From assembly GCA_035560795.1 (NCBI GenBank), contig DATMYV010000038.1:45262-109261 (forward strand): a stretch of DNA of 64,000 bases, in the 5' to 3' direction. Source of the DNA: Longilinea sp035560795 (GTDB taxonomy: Bacteria > Chloroflexota > Anaerolineae > Anaerolineales > Anaerolineaceae). Under the pieces are notes generated by a model that saw only the letters and a list, made by a program, of their open reading frames with translations, searched no databases and was not told the origin of the DNA. The first letter of the stretch is position 1. Each line of letters starts with the position of its first letter. The position numbers and the translations under genes are program-made. Below, piece by piece: positions 1 to 8,937 of this stretch.

Positions 1-1692
1 GCCTGGAATATTCCCTACTGGATTCGAGCAATCTCACCTAACACGCCTGAACGGAGAGAATTATCGCAATCATTGCAGGCTGTGCGTGAAAAATTATCCA
101 ACGTCGTCGCACCTTTAACGGGATCAGTACCCTCCGAAGGTGATTATTATCAAAATGACATTAACCTGGGTACCAGCATCAGCACCAGCGACGAGGTCGT
201 CTTCGTCGTTACGGCATCCGATCAGCGTCCTGGAGGCTCCAGGTATTATTGGCGCGCCCGATCCTACGATCACTACCAGAACGGTCAATGGGTATCCTCC
301 TTCAACGACCGTGAGGATGTGTCCCCGGTCGAAGAAGTATTGCCGATTCCGGCCTGGAAAGGACGTTTTGAATCAACCTTCACCTTTGCGCTGCAAACAC
401 CAATCATCCGTAATTTTTTCTCCCCAGGCATGCCACTGACCATCAGCCGTCCCGCCCAGGCAGTCGGGGAAAATGTTAGCGCGACCTACTTGGATACATC
501 CACGTTATTGGCGGTCCCCCCTCTGCATGCTGGCGAGTTTTACCGGATCAAAGCATCCATTAGCGCCCCGACCAAAAATGATCTGGAAGCAAGCCAGATC
601 AATTACCCTGATTGGATCAACCAGTATTATTTACAATTGCCGCCAAATTTCCCGGAAAAGATCCGCAACCTCGCGGATGAAATAACTGCCGGATTAGACA
701 ATCCATTCGATAAGACAGAAGCAATCACAAATTACTTGCGCCAGAATATTACCTATAAAACCGTCCTGCAATCCGGACCTTCCAACATGGATCCAATGGA
801 ATACATGTTGTTCGTATCGAAAGAAGGGTTTTGCTATTATTATGCCTCGGCAGAAATTATTATGCTGCGTTCCATCGGAATTCCTGCCCGATTAGCTGTT
901 GGTTTTGCTGAGGGTGAAGTGGATGACCGCAGAACCACTTATACAATCCTTCGTCGAGACGCTCATGCATGGCCGGAAGTCTATTTTAATGATTTTGGCT
1001 GGGTCGAATTCGAGCCCACGGTTATTCAAACAGCCCTGGTCCGCCGGGAAGTGTCACCGAATGCAGTGGCACAAGGGTCGCTTGCCGAAGGTCCTTTGCA
1101 ATCCATTGACGAGGGCAATCTTCAGGATTTACGTGGAGAACAGCGTGCAGAAGATTTACTCAATGCTGAAGCCACTCCCCCAGACACCCTGCCAGCCAAT
1201 CGCAGTTACATTCTCTGGCTAGCCATCTTCCTGTTGTTGCTTCCTCTTGGGTTGGGACTTTTCCTATGGCAGCGCATGCAAACCGGCAAATTAACCATCC
1301 CGCCGCTTGCCATTGTGATAGAAAACAACCTGATTCAACGCGGATTTACCACTCCAACTTGGATTCATGAGCGGGCCCGCCTGGCAAAGCTGACTCCCTT
1401 GGAGCGTGCCTTTAGCAGTGTTCCCAAGGCTTTAAAACTTTTGGGGAAACCTGCCAGCCATTCGCTTACCCCAACCGAACAAGTCAATCAGCTTCTCGAA
1501 ACCTTGCCAGAAGCCGCTTCCCCTGCACAAATTTTGCTGGAAGAACTGCACCGCGGCATTTATAGCTACGGATCTGGTGACCTAGAACTGGCACAGAAAA
1601 CTGGAAGAATAATTACCCGTCAGGCCTGGCGTTTTTGGCTAAAACGACTGCTGAAGAGGGAATTCATCAACGAAAATCTTTCCGGTTTCTAA
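1..1692 (+). CDS. Transglutaminase-like membrane protein (TgpA type), 5' end outside window
   Basis: The frame is open from base 1, so the gene begins upstream; a TTG at 73 is only an internal candidate start. The visible part holds a transglutaminase-like core: the nucleophile Cys codon is at 832-834 in a GFCYYYASA motif, the His codon at 964-966 in DAHAWPEV, and the third position sits in WVEFEPT, where Glu stands in place of the more usual Asp. A membrane segment follows (about 1204-1270) and then a cytoplasmic-looking helical tail of roughly 130 residues, like the DUF4129 tail of this family. The usual architecture has several N-terminal membrane helices, which would lie outside the window. 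Substrate is unknown; family members act on the periplasmic or external face. Confident about family, not about function. Confidence 0.85.
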   Translation, partial: AWNIPYWIRAISPNTPERRELSQSLQAVREKLSNVVAPLTGSVPSEGDYYQNDINLGTSISTSDEVVFVVTASDQRPGGSRYYWRARSYDHYQNGQWVSSFNDREDVSPVEEVLPIPAWKGRFESTFTFALQTPIIRNFFSPGMPLTISRPAQAVGENVSATYLDTSTLLAVPPLHAGEFYRIKASISAPTKNDLEASQINYPDWINQYYLQLPPNFPEKIRNLADEITAGLDNPFDKTEAITNYLRQNITYKTVLQSGPSNMDPMEYMLFVSKEGFCYYYASAEIIMLRSIGIPARLAVGFAEGEVDDRRTTYTILRRDAHAWPEVYFNDFGWVEFEPTVIQTALVRREVSPNAVAQGSLAEGPLQSIDEGNLQDLRGEQRAEDLLNAEATPPDTLPANRSYILWLAIFLLLLPLGLGLFLWQRMQTGKLTIPPLAIVIENNLIQRGFTTPTWIHERARLAKLTPLERAFSSVPKALKLLGKPASHSLTPTEQVNQLLETLPEAASPAQILLEELHRGIYSYGSGDLELAQKTGRIITRQAWRFWLKRLLKREFINENLSGF

Positions 1693-1752
1693 GCGGATTG
1701 TGGAATAACTTAGGTTAATAAATGGGTAAGCCAATTGCGTTTTTAGCTTTAG

Positions 1753-2982
1753 TTATTGCTTTTTCAAATTAATCGCCCAGGCGACCTGCAGAAGTTGCAA
1801 AACCTGGGTTAAGCCATCCCGTACCGACGCGGTGTAAATATATTCCTCCATCGTATGCGCCTTTGCGCCATGGGATAATCCGATGCAAATGGCTGGCAGT
1901 CCAAGACTGAGCGGTAAATTAGCGTCCGTTGAGCCGATTTCAAGCTTTGGAACGATACCAAGATCTTCAATTACACAGCGAGCCGCCTCCACCAGGGGAT
2001 AGTCTACTGGAATTTCACCAGCATCCCGTTTTCCGATGGGTTCAATACGGACATGAACATCGCCTTGATTGAAGTTATTCGCCAGCGTAAAAACCTGGGT
2101 TTCAATAAAACTGAGTGTCTGACTGCTGGTGGATCGAAGATCAATTTCAAATGAGGCTTTACTGGCGATTGAATTGACGGTTGTTCCACCGGAAATGACG
2201 CCTATGTTTAATGTGGTGCGGGGAGAACCCGGCATGGACAAATCGACCAGCCGCGAAATCATCCGGCCAATCTCATGGATTGCTGATGGTTGGCCATAAC
2301 TACTCCAGGAATGTCCACCAGGTGTTTCCACATGGATACGATAACGGCTCACCCCGAGCCCGCGATGGTAGATGTTTCCGAGCCCCATGCCTTCCAAAAT
2401 AATGTACGCCGCAATCTGACTGCCGAATTCATCCACCAGGGCACGCATTCCACGCAGATCTCCCAAGCCTTCCTCGCAAACGTTGGCGACGAGCCAGACA
2501 TCACCGGTAAAGGCTCTTCCTGATTGTTTCATCCACTTTACAACAGAAATCAATGCTGCCAATGAGAGGGCATTGTCCCCAATTCCAGGTCCAGTGATCC
2601 TGTCAGCGGCGCGGATTAATGGCAAATTTGCCTGCCGCGAAAAAACTGTATCCAGATGTGCGCTTAAAAGAACTGGCTTGCAATTTGAATCAGCACCTGG
2701 AAGGCGTGCCAGAACATTGCCAACTGAATCCAGATGAACATCCGCCAATTCCAATTGCTTAAATTGGTCGTACATAAAAGTTGCGCGTTCGCCTTCATCG
2801 AAGGTGGGCGATTGAATTTGCTGAATCTGGCAGGTTAAATCCAGCAATTCCTTCAGGTCTTCATCGGTAACAATGGTTTCATGAAGTAGATCAGCATATT
2901 TGCAACCCGCCGGCTCCTCTTGTGAGTTGGATTCAAGAAACCGGACATATCTTCCCAGGGCATTCCAGCGGGTAGATTCCAT
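1753..2982 (-). CDS. M20-family metallopeptidase / deacylase
   Basis: 409 residues. Metal-binding pattern of the M20 (PepT/ArgE/DapE) family is visible: SAHLDTVF with His109 and Asp111, GIGDNALS carrying the bridging Asp, the catalytic Glu pair in CEEGLGD, and a late His in GLSHGAKAH. The middle part (from about residue 210) is the lid/dimerisation domain inserted in the catalytic domain. The first 35 residues are not typical and the true start could be a little later. The start codon directly abuts the stop codon of the upstream sugar kinase, so the two are translated from one message. Members hydrolyse small peptides or acylated amino acids with two zinc ions; the exact substrate cannot be read from the sequence. 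Confidence 0.85.
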   Translation of the reverse strand: MESTRWNALGRYVRFLESNSQEEPAGCKYADLLHETIVTDEDLKELLDLTCQIQQIQSPTFDEGERATFMYDQFKQLELADVHLDSVGNVLARLPGADSNCKPVLLSAHLDTVFSRQANLPLIRAADRITGPGIGDNALSLAALISVVKWMKQSGRAFTGDVWLVANVCEEGLGDLRGMRALVDEFGSQIAAYIILEGMGLGNIYHRGLGVSRYRIHVETPGGHSWSSYGQPSAIHEIGRMISRLVDLSMPGSPRTTLNIGVISGGTTVNSIASKASFEIDLRSTSSQTLSFIETQVFTLANNFNQGDVHVRIEPIGKRDAGEIPVDYPLVEAARCVIEDLGIVPKLEIGSTDANLPLSLGLPAICIGLSHGAKAHTMEEYIYTASVRDGLTQVLQLLQVAWAINLKKQ

Positions 2983-3999
2983 CTATCTTCTCCTTACCAT
3001 ACCCTGTAACGATTCCAGTCGGGCTTTGGGTAAACCGGGAAGCGTATCCAATGCATAAAATGGCCCAGAACCTTCCATGATCAGGGAGGAGGTGACCGCG
3101 CCGCGTAAAACTGCTTCCAAAGGGTCGTATGTTTCTCTTAAGGTTGCCAGAAATCCTCCGCTGAAAGCATCACCCGCTCCGGTTGGGTCGACAACGCGTG
3201 CCGGGTATGTTGGAACAATCCAGCCGGTTTTGCTGACAGAATCATAAAGATATTGTCCACGGGCGCCGCGTTTGATGACCACAAATTCGCAGCCAAAACT
3301 CGCGATGGTCTCAGCCATTTCCCAGGGATCACTGCTTCTGCCAAGAAAGAGATTGGCCAGTTTTCCTTCAGAACAGATAAAAGCTGACAACCCTTTGACC
3401 AACGCCGGGATATCATCCCAGAATATCGGGGTCATATACCCTGCGCCAGGATCCAATGTGATGGTGTTTACCTGTCCATTGCGTAACGCGGGCGGAACCA
3501 TGTTATGGGAAATGAAATCCATTGGACAAAGATGGGCAGCAGTCGCATCCAGATAATCTTGCGGAATATCGCTCATACGCAGGCTCAGTTTCCCGGGTTG
3601 CGTGCGGCTGTCGAGGGAATTGGTGGGATTGACATAACCCAGCAGCGATTTTGGGAAAGGTTCTTCCAGGCGGGCAAAATGGGAAACCGGGTTATCTCGT
3701 TGACAGGTATTCTCATCCAGATAGGCGAAGAATGCGCGTACATCCACTGCTTCCGGCAGCACACGCACCCCGCGGCGATCCAACCCATAACGATCGAAAA
3801 GCGATATCCATTCCTGAGGATAGTCCTCTCCCACGCGCCCGACCAACCCGCAGCTATTCCCCCATAAAGCCAGACCTGCCGCGGCATAAAATAGGCTGCC
3901 GCCAGGAACATCCACCCTGGGTTTTCCTTCCAGTGGCAGGATGGTATCGCGTGTCAGTTGTCCAAATAAGAGATATCGTAAGAGTGGTACGCTATCCAT
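2983..3999 (-). CDS. PfkB-family carbohydrate kinase
   Basis: 338 residues of the ribokinase/PfkB fold. The C-terminal family signature DPTGAGDAFSGGF is present, with the catalytic Asp in the GAGD anion-hole motif; the N-terminal part has the substrate-side glycine-rich segment PGGSLFYAAAGLALWG. It would phosphorylate a sugar, nucleoside or similar alcohol with ATP in the cytoplasm. An N-terminal residue range of about 120-145 is more divergent than in sugar-specific members, so substrate is left open. It is first in a two-gene leftward unit with the M20 hydrolase, with zero bases between them. Confidence 0.85.
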   Translation of the reverse strand: MDSVPLLRYLLFGQLTRDTILPLEGKPRVDVPGGSLFYAAAGLALWGNSCGLVGRVGEDYPQEWISLFDRYGLDRRGVRVLPEAVDVRAFFAYLDENTCQRDNPVSHFARLEEPFPKSLLGYVNPTNSLDSRTQPGKLSLRMSDIPQDYLDATAAHLCPMDFISHNMVPPALRNGQVNTITLDPGAGYMTPIFWDDIPALVKGLSAFICSEGKLANLFLGRSSDPWEMAETIASFGCEFVVIKRGARGQYLYDSVSKTGWIVPTYPARVVDPTGAGDAFSGGFLATLRETYDPLEAVLRGAVTSSLIMEGSGPFYALDTLPGLPKARLESLQGMVRRR

Positions 4000-4062
4000 A
4001 GGTATCAGGCTCTCGAGGTAAGGAGGGTTCGGTTAAAACAAGACCAGGACGGAAAAGATCAG

Positions 4063-4091
4063 AAAACCCCTCACAGTAAATTGCGAGGGGT
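4063..4091 (-). terminator. Rho-independent terminator for the small membrane protein pair
   Basis: On the minus strand GACCCCTCGC... forms a stem of seven pairs (4066-4072 with 4085-4091) closed by a 12-base loop and followed by TTTTC. It lies just after the stop of the 4114 gene and before the PfkB gene. Confidence 0.7.
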
Positions 4092-4113
4092 CATTGTAAA
4101 CAACCGGAAATGT

Positions 4114-4317
4114 TTATTTATTGATTAAATCCGTCAGCAATCGAAGCACTCCTAAGACGCCCAGGCCGACCTTTACACCGTCGCCGGCTGTAAGCTGAGG
4201 TCGGGTCTGGGTTTGGTCACCGCGCTGAACAAGTATGATCCCTGCAATAATCCCCAATAAAGCACCGGCGCCAATTGCCATCAACAGAGTTTTCTTTTTC
4301 CAGTTCGTGTTTTCCAT
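4114..4317 (-). CDS. Small single-pass membrane protein of unknown function
   Basis: 67 residues from the chosen ATG at 4317, which has GAGG eight bases upstream; the frame is open to 4365 but the longer version would overlap the previous gene and lacks a ribosome site. One membrane helix is visible near residues 10-31 after a KKK cluster, followed by a short polar segment and a second, weaker hydrophobic stretch near the end (GLGVLGVLRLLTDLI). It resembles YtxH-like small membrane proteins only in size and layout. It follows the 4346 membrane protein by 28 bases and ends at a terminator, so the two are probably co-transcribed. No function is assigned. Confidence 0.6.
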   Translation of the reverse strand: MENTNWKKKTLLMAIGAGALLGIIAGIILVQRGDQTQTRPQLTAGDGVKVGLGVLGVLRLLTDLINK

Positions 4318-4345
4318 GCCAACCTCGATCGTTATTGAGTGGATT

Positions 4346-4777
4346 TCAACGGCGGAAAAGACCATTCAGTAATGCCTGCACGCTGGCCGACCAACCCTTG
4401 ACGCTATAAATTGGGTCTACTGTTTTATCGGCTCCACGGCGAACGCCGCTTTGGATAAGGTGAAAAACGGCCATCACCCTTCGATCCAATACAGGCAATT
4501 TGCGATAAATTACCAGGTTTAAATAAATCAGGACACACAATAAAGAAAAGAATATCAGACCCGCAAAAAACAACGGCAGGATCAACCAAATTGTTGAAAT
4601 ATCTGACCATTTGGTGAGAGCAGGTCCCAAAGAACCGGCGGTTAATATCAGCCAGACAGCCAGGCCAAGCAGTAATGTCACTGCCATTCCTAAAGGCAGC
4701 CAAATCAGCAGTATTCGCTGACGGCGATGCTGATTTCCAGCCTGAGTCGGCAGGGATGCGGCCGGCTTAAATTCCAT
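4346..4777 (-). CDS. Two-helix membrane protein, unknown function
   Basis: 143 residues with two hydrophobic segments, about residues 24-46 and 64-90, separated by a short polar loop. The C-terminal half is amphipathic (VMAVFHLIQSGVRRGAD) and probably lies at the membrane surface in the cytoplasm. I do not recognise a named family. It is followed 28 bases later by another small membrane protein with a good ribosome site, and then by a terminator; the malic enzyme lies upstream on the same strand, but with a 21-base gap, so transcription may enter from there. Confidence 0.6.
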   Translation of the reverse strand: MEFKPAASLPTQAGNQHRRQRILLIWLPLGMAVTLLLGLAVWLILTAGSLGPALTKWSDISTIWLILPLFFAGLIFFSLLCVLIYLNLVIYRKLPVLDRRVMAVFHLIQSGVRRGADKTVDPIYSVKGWSASVQALLNGLFRR

Positions 4778-4798
4778 TTTATTATTGTAGCATAAATA

Positions 4799-6079
4799 CT
4801 AATTTTTCCGCGCCACCTCGGCCAGATCGCGGCAGTAACAATCCAAATCGAGTTCACGGCGGGCCACCCCACTGGCAACTGCCGCCCGGGCAACTGCTCC
4901 TGCTTCCCACTGGCAAACACGTTTATCAAGCGGTTTTGGTACCAGATAATTCCGGCCAAATTCCAGATGGTCAAGTCCGTAGGCACGCAACACATCTGCA
5001 GGGACGGGCTCTTTCGCAAGTTGAGACAATGCCTGGGAAGCAGCGATTTTCATGGAATCGTTGATTTTTCGGGCATGAACGTCGAGCGCGCCGCGGAAAA
5101 TGAACGGAAAGCCAAGGACATTATTGATCTGGTTGGGATAATCCGATCGTCCGGTCGCCACAATGGCATCCGGACGGGCAGCGACGGCCATTTCATAGGA
5201 AATTTCCGGTTCAGGATTGGCCATAGCAAAAACAAGCGGATCCGACCGCATGCGGGTCAACATTTCAGGTGAAACAATATTTGCAGCAGACAAGCCAATA
5301 AACACATCTGCGCCTTCCAGCGACTCTTCTAGGGAAGCAGGTCGGGTTCCCTGTGCAAAAACCGCTTTCTCCGCAAACATTAATTCCTTGCGCCCCTGAT
5401 AAACTAAGCCAGCGAGGTCGCACATGCGAATATTGGCCAAAGGAACACCCAGCTTTACCAGCTGGTTGGCACAGGCAATGGCCGCAGCCCCCGCGCCGGA
5501 AAACACCACCTTGATCTCATCAATGCAACGACCGGTTACCTCCAACCCGTTGATGAGTGCTGCGCCCAGGATGACCGCGGTGCCATGTTGGTCGTCATGA
5601 AATACCGGAATGTCCAACATTTCCTGCAGCCGTGATTCGATTGAAAAACACTCGGGCGAGCGGATATCTTCAAGGTTGATTCCACCGAAAGTTGGGGTGA
5701 TGGCAGCCACCACATCGATAAACCGTTCGGGATCTTCAGTTGCCACTTCGATGTCATAAACATCAATATCCGCAAACTTCTTAAATAGCACCCCCTTGCC
5801 TTCCATGACTGGCTTCGAAGCCAATGCGCCGCGATTTCCTAACCCTAGAATGGCTGTTCCGTTGGAGATCACCGCGACAAGGTTGCCTTTATTGGTGTAA
5901 CTGTATGCGAGTTCAGCATCCTTTTCAATCTCGATAACTGGCGCTGCCACGCCCGGTGTATAGGCCAATGCCAGGTCCCGCTGAGTTTCCAACGGCTTGG
6001 ATGGTACAACACTCAATTTACCAGGACGGCCATTCAAGTGGTGGTACGCTAATGCTTCATCACGGGTGACATGAATCAT
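4799..6079 (-). CDS. Malic enzyme (NAD(P)-dependent, decarboxylating)
   Basis: 426 residues, the length of the short bacterial malic enzyme without the phosphotransacetylase-like extension. It converts malate to pyruvate and CO2 while reducing NAD(P). Visible are the N-terminal malic domain with LAYTPGVAAP, the conserved FHDDQHGTAV segment with its metal-binding Asp residues, the Rossmann motif VFSGAGAAA of the NAD-binding domain, and MANPEPEISYEMA near the cofactor site. The ATG at 6079 is chosen because AAAGAGGA lies eight bases before it; a GTG ten codons upstream has no such site. It stands alone at the start of a leftward run and links the C4 pool to pyruvate. Confidence 0.95.
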   Translation of the reverse strand: MIHVTRDEALAYHHLNGRPGKLSVVPSKPLETQRDLALAYTPGVAAPVIEIEKDAELAYSYTNKGNLVAVISNGTAILGLGNRGALASKPVMEGKGVLFKKFADIDVYDIEVATEDPERFIDVVAAITPTFGGINLEDIRSPECFSIESRLQEMLDIPVFHDDQHGTAVILGAALINGLEVTGRCIDEIKVVFSGAGAAAIACANQLVKLGVPLANIRMCDLAGLVYQGRKELMFAEKAVFAQGTRPASLEESLEGADVFIGLSAANIVSPEMLTRMRSDPLVFAMANPEPEISYEMAVAARPDAIVATGRSDYPNQINNVLGFPFIFRGALDVHARKINDSMKIAASQALSQLAKEPVPADVLRAYGLDHLEFGRNYLVPKPLDKRVCQWEAGAVARAAVASGVARRELDLDCYCRDLAEVARKN

Positions 6080-6670
6080 TGGGTGATCCTCTTTTGCTCG
6101 TTTTTTCACAATTCTTTCTCATTTTACCTTTTTCAGGACACGTTGTTGATCATCTTTTTTCCCATTTTGTAACTCGTTTTCAATTAGGAAGTATTTCAAA
6201 TCATTATTTTGTCTGTTGCAGTAGAATACACGCAAAAAATATAAATTCAGGTATAATAACATTGAAATTGCCTTCAGATTTTTCTGAACCGCACCTTCCT
6301 TTCAAGACCCAGAAGGATTTTGGGCCAGAAAATTGACTTTTGATTTGTTGGGGTTTTCTCTCGAATAGAGAGTTAAGTTTTTGAAATGGGTAGTGGACGC
6401 ACTTGCATCGATGTATTCATGACAGTTCGAAATACTCTCCGGCATCAATTTTACCAGGGAGAAATTCTGCCGTGAATCGTTGTAAAAGGTTTGAAAAATT
6501 GGTTACGCGGATTGAATTAAGCGAACCCCCTGCCCAATCTTCATAATCCGCCTGAATGGATTGCAGCAACTGCTCTCACAGTTTGCTGAGTGATCGAAGG
6601 CGGCAGCCCAGCAACTCAAAAGCGCTTTCACCGCCCTGCCTGACCGGGTGATGCACGGCTGAGAGCTTGC
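6080..6670. other. Gene-poor interval between malic enzyme and recX
   Basis: About 590 bases with no convincing coding frame; the short open stretches here have no codon bias or ribosome site. The sequence is AT-rich up to about 6400. A TATAAT lies at 6252-6257 on the plus strand without a good -35 box. A small CTCTC/GAGAG hairpin is at 6358-6372. The last 110 bases before recX hold two stronger inverted repeats (annotated separately). No tRNA, RNase P, tmRNA or known riboswitch core is recognisable to me. Confidence 0.6.
6564..6635 (+). other. Two consecutive RNA hairpins in the recX leader
   Basis: CAGCAACTG (6564-6572) pairs with CAGTTTGCTG (6579-6588) with one bulged base and a CTCTCA loop. 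GGCGG (6599-6603) pairs with CCGCC (6631-6635) around a 27-base loop. No T-run follows, so these are not terminators. They may be part of a structured leader or a small RNA; only the inverted repeats are seen directly. Confidence 0.35.
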
Positions 6671-7348
6671 ATGGATCATAGAATTACGGCGCTCAAGGCA
6701 CAAAAGCGTAATCCCAACCGGATTAACGTGTATTTGGATGGGGAGTTTGCTTTTGGCCTGGCGCGAATCGTTGCTGCCTGGCTGCAAGTCGGCCAGACAA
6801 TCAACGATGATAAGATCCATGCCCTCCAGTCACAAGACGCCAATGAAGTGGCTTACCAGAAGGCTATCCATTTCCTCAGCTACCGTCCTCGCAGCGAAGA
6901 TGAAATTCGCCGTAAGCTGAACAAAGACGGATTTTCCGAAGAAATATCCGAGGCCATTCTGGAACGACTGCGCGAAGCAGGATTGGTATCCGATCGCAAT
7001 TTTGCCCGTGGTTGGGTCGAAAGCCGGAATGCTTCTAAACCGCGCGGCCGCCACGCACTCACGGCAGAACTTCATCGGAAGGGCATTTCAGGTGAAATCA
7101 TTCAAGAAACTCTGGCCGGGACAGATGATGAATCCGATCTTGCTTACCGGGCAGGCTTGCGTTATGCAAACCGCTTATCGCAAGCCGAATGGGATACGTT
7201 TCGCACGAGATTAACAGCCTTTTTAGGAAGACGCGGTTTTTCTTACGGAACGATAACCCCTCAGGTAAGAAAGATTTGGAATGAAATTCATGGCAACCAG
7301 AGTGAAAACCAGACTCTGAATGAAGAGGAATTGGACAACTATGGATAG
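6671..7348 (+). CDS. recX: RecX family recombination regulator
   Basis: 225 residues of the RecX family, which binds RecA filaments and limits their activity. The conserved core is visible as three-helix repeats: AIHFLSYRPRSEDEIRRKL, then the EEISEAILERLREAGLVSD segment with ARGWVESR, and KPRGRHALTAELHRKGIS. The N-terminal 60 residues carry the beta-rich region (INVYLDGEFAFGLA) found in many Chloroflexota and Firmicutes members. recA is not in this window. The last eight bases overlap the start of rny, so the two genes are translationally coupled. GAGAG five bases before the ATG is a weak ribosome site. Confidence 0.9.
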   Translation: MDHRITALKAQKRNPNRINVYLDGEFAFGLARIVAAWLQVGQTINDDKIHALQSQDANEVAYQKAIHFLSYRPRSEDEIRRKLNKDGFSEEISEAILERLREAGLVSDRNFARGWVESRNASKPRGRHALTAELHRKGISGEIIQETLAGTDDESDLAYRAGLRYANRLSQAEWDTFRTRLTAFLGRRGFSYGTITPQVRKIWNEIHGNQSENQTLNEEELDNYG

Positions 7349-8870
7349 CTGGCTGTGGATCATTATAATTTTAGCCGACATTCTTGTGCTGGCAGTGGTC
7401 ATTTATTTCGCCACCCGTGCACTGAATGACCGGTTCCGCCGCGAATTGCAGGCACGCGCCGATAATTCGCTCAACCTGGCGAACGAAAAAGCTCGCATGA
7501 TCGAGATCGAAGCCAAGGATAAAGCTCTAAAAATCTTGCAGGATGCAGAATCTGAAACGGTTCGCCGCCGTACCGAACTTTCTCATGAAGAAGAGCGGTT
7601 GCAGAAAAGACGCACTGAAATGGATGCCCGCTCTGACCGGGTTGAACTGAAAGAACAAACGCTGAATAAACGCCAAAGTGCTCTGGATAAACGGGCAAAT
7701 GACGTCGAAAAAATGGCTTCAGAGCAAACCCTGGAACTTCAACGCGTTGCTCAAATGACCACCGAAGAAGCCCGGGCTGAATTGCTGGCCGGTGCTGAGA
7801 AGGAAGCCCGATCGGATATGGCTCGCATTATTCGCCAGATTGAGGCGGAAGCCCGCGCGGAAGGTGACAAACGGGCCCGCGAACTAATTGCCGAAGCCAT
7901 CCAACGGGTTGCATCCGACCATGTCTCCAGCGTGACCACTTCAGTTGTTATCCTGCCGAATGAGGAGATGAAAGGACGCATCGTTGGCCGGAATGGCCGC
8001 AACATCCGCGCATTCGAACAGGCGGCTGGCGTGGACGTGATTGTCGATGACACACCTGAAGCGGTCACCATTTCCTGCTTTGACCCCATCCGACGCGAAG
8101 TGGCCCGCCGTTCACTCGACCGATTGATCCAGGATGGCCGCATTCATCCGGCGCACATCGAGAAAATCCTGAACGAGGAACAAAAGGAAGTCGATCGTTC
8201 TGTTGTTGAAGCGGGCGAACAGGCTGCCTTCGATGCTGGCGTGGCTGGCCTGCATCCCGAAGTTATGAAAATGCTCGGCCGTTTGCGCTACCGCACCTCC
8301 TACGGCCAAAACCAATTGGCGCACGCCGTGGAAGTGGCCAAACTTTCAGCGGTTATTGCTGCCGAGCTGGGTGCTAATGTTGAATTATCCAAAGCCGCTG
8401 GGTTGCTTCACGACCTGGGGAAGGCCATGGATCACAACACCGAAGGTACACATGCCATGATTGGCGCCGAATTCGCCAAACGGTACGGCGTCCATCCGAA
8501 GGTTGTCAATGCCATCGCAGCCCACCACCACGAAGTGGAACAGGAAACAGTTGAAGCGATCATCGCCGAAGCCGCCGATGCCATTTCCGGCGCCCGGCCT
8601 GGCGCCCGCCGCGAAGATTTGGAACAGTACATTAAACGGCTGCGCAGCCTGGAAGAAATAGCCAATTCTTTCAAAGGCGTTCAGCAAAGCTACGCAATTC
8701 AGGCTGGACGCGAAGTGCGCATCATTGTCCGCCCGGACGATATCGACGATCTTTCTTCCACCCGTCTGGCAAGAGATGTTGCCAAAAAGATCGAAGAAAC
8801 CATGCAATATCCCGGACAGATAAAAGTTACAGTCATTCGCGAAACACGCGCAGTCGAATTCGCCCGTTAG
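7341..8870 (+). CDS. rny: Ribonuclease Y
   Basis: 509 residues from the ATG at 7341, which has GAGG about ten bases upstream; an in-frame ATG at 7320 lies deeper inside recX. RNase Y is a membrane-tethered endoribonuclease that starts mRNA decay. Domain order fits: a single N-terminal membrane helix (about residues 4-24), a long charged coiled coil to about residue 190, a KH RNA-binding domain with GRIVGRNGRNIRAFE, then the HD metal-dependent phosphohydrolase domain with LLHDLGKAMDH, and a conserved C-terminal domain. The gene follows recX with overlap and ends at a strong terminator. Together with pnp at 42.6 kb this gives the main parts of an RNase Y-type decay system. Confidence 0.96.
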   Translation: MDSWLWIIIILADILVLAVVIYFATRALNDRFRRELQARADNSLNLANEKARMIEIEAKDKALKILQDAESETVRRRTELSHEEERLQKRRTEMDARSDRVELKEQTLNKRQSALDKRANDVEKMASEQTLELQRVAQMTTEEARAELLAGAEKEARSDMARIIRQIEAEARAEGDKRARELIAEAIQRVASDHVSSVTTSVVILPNEEMKGRIVGRNGRNIRAFEQAAGVDVIVDDTPEAVTISCFDPIRREVARRSLDRLIQDGRIHPAHIEKILNEEQKEVDRSVVEAGEQAAFDAGVAGLHPEVMKMLGRLRYRTSYGQNQLAHAVEVAKLSAVIAAELGANVELSKAAGLLHDLGKAMDHNTEGTHAMIGAEFAKRYGVHPKVVNAIAAHHHEVEQETVEAIIAEAADAISGARPGARREDLEQYIKRLRSLEEIANSFKGVQQSYAIQAGREVRIIVRPDDIDDLSSTRLARDVAKKIEETMQYPGQIKVTVIRETRAVEFAR

Positions 8871-8886
8871 GTTATCCTGCCATAAC

Positions 8887-8920
8887 AAAAACCGCGGAGA
8901 ATAATTTCTCCGCGGTTTTT
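8887..8920. terminator. Bidirectional terminator between rny and the aminopeptidase
   Basis: A perfect 14-base inverted repeat, AAAAACCGCGGAGA with TCTCCGCGGTTTTT, around a six-base AT loop. The flanking A-run and T-run serve both converging genes. Confidence 0.93.
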
Positions 8921-8937
8921 CAATCCGTCAGGTATTT

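Noticed and set aside
6418..6445. Possible tRNA T-arm (TTCGAAA) before recX
   Set aside because: No five-base T stem, acceptor stem or anticodon arm can be formed around it.
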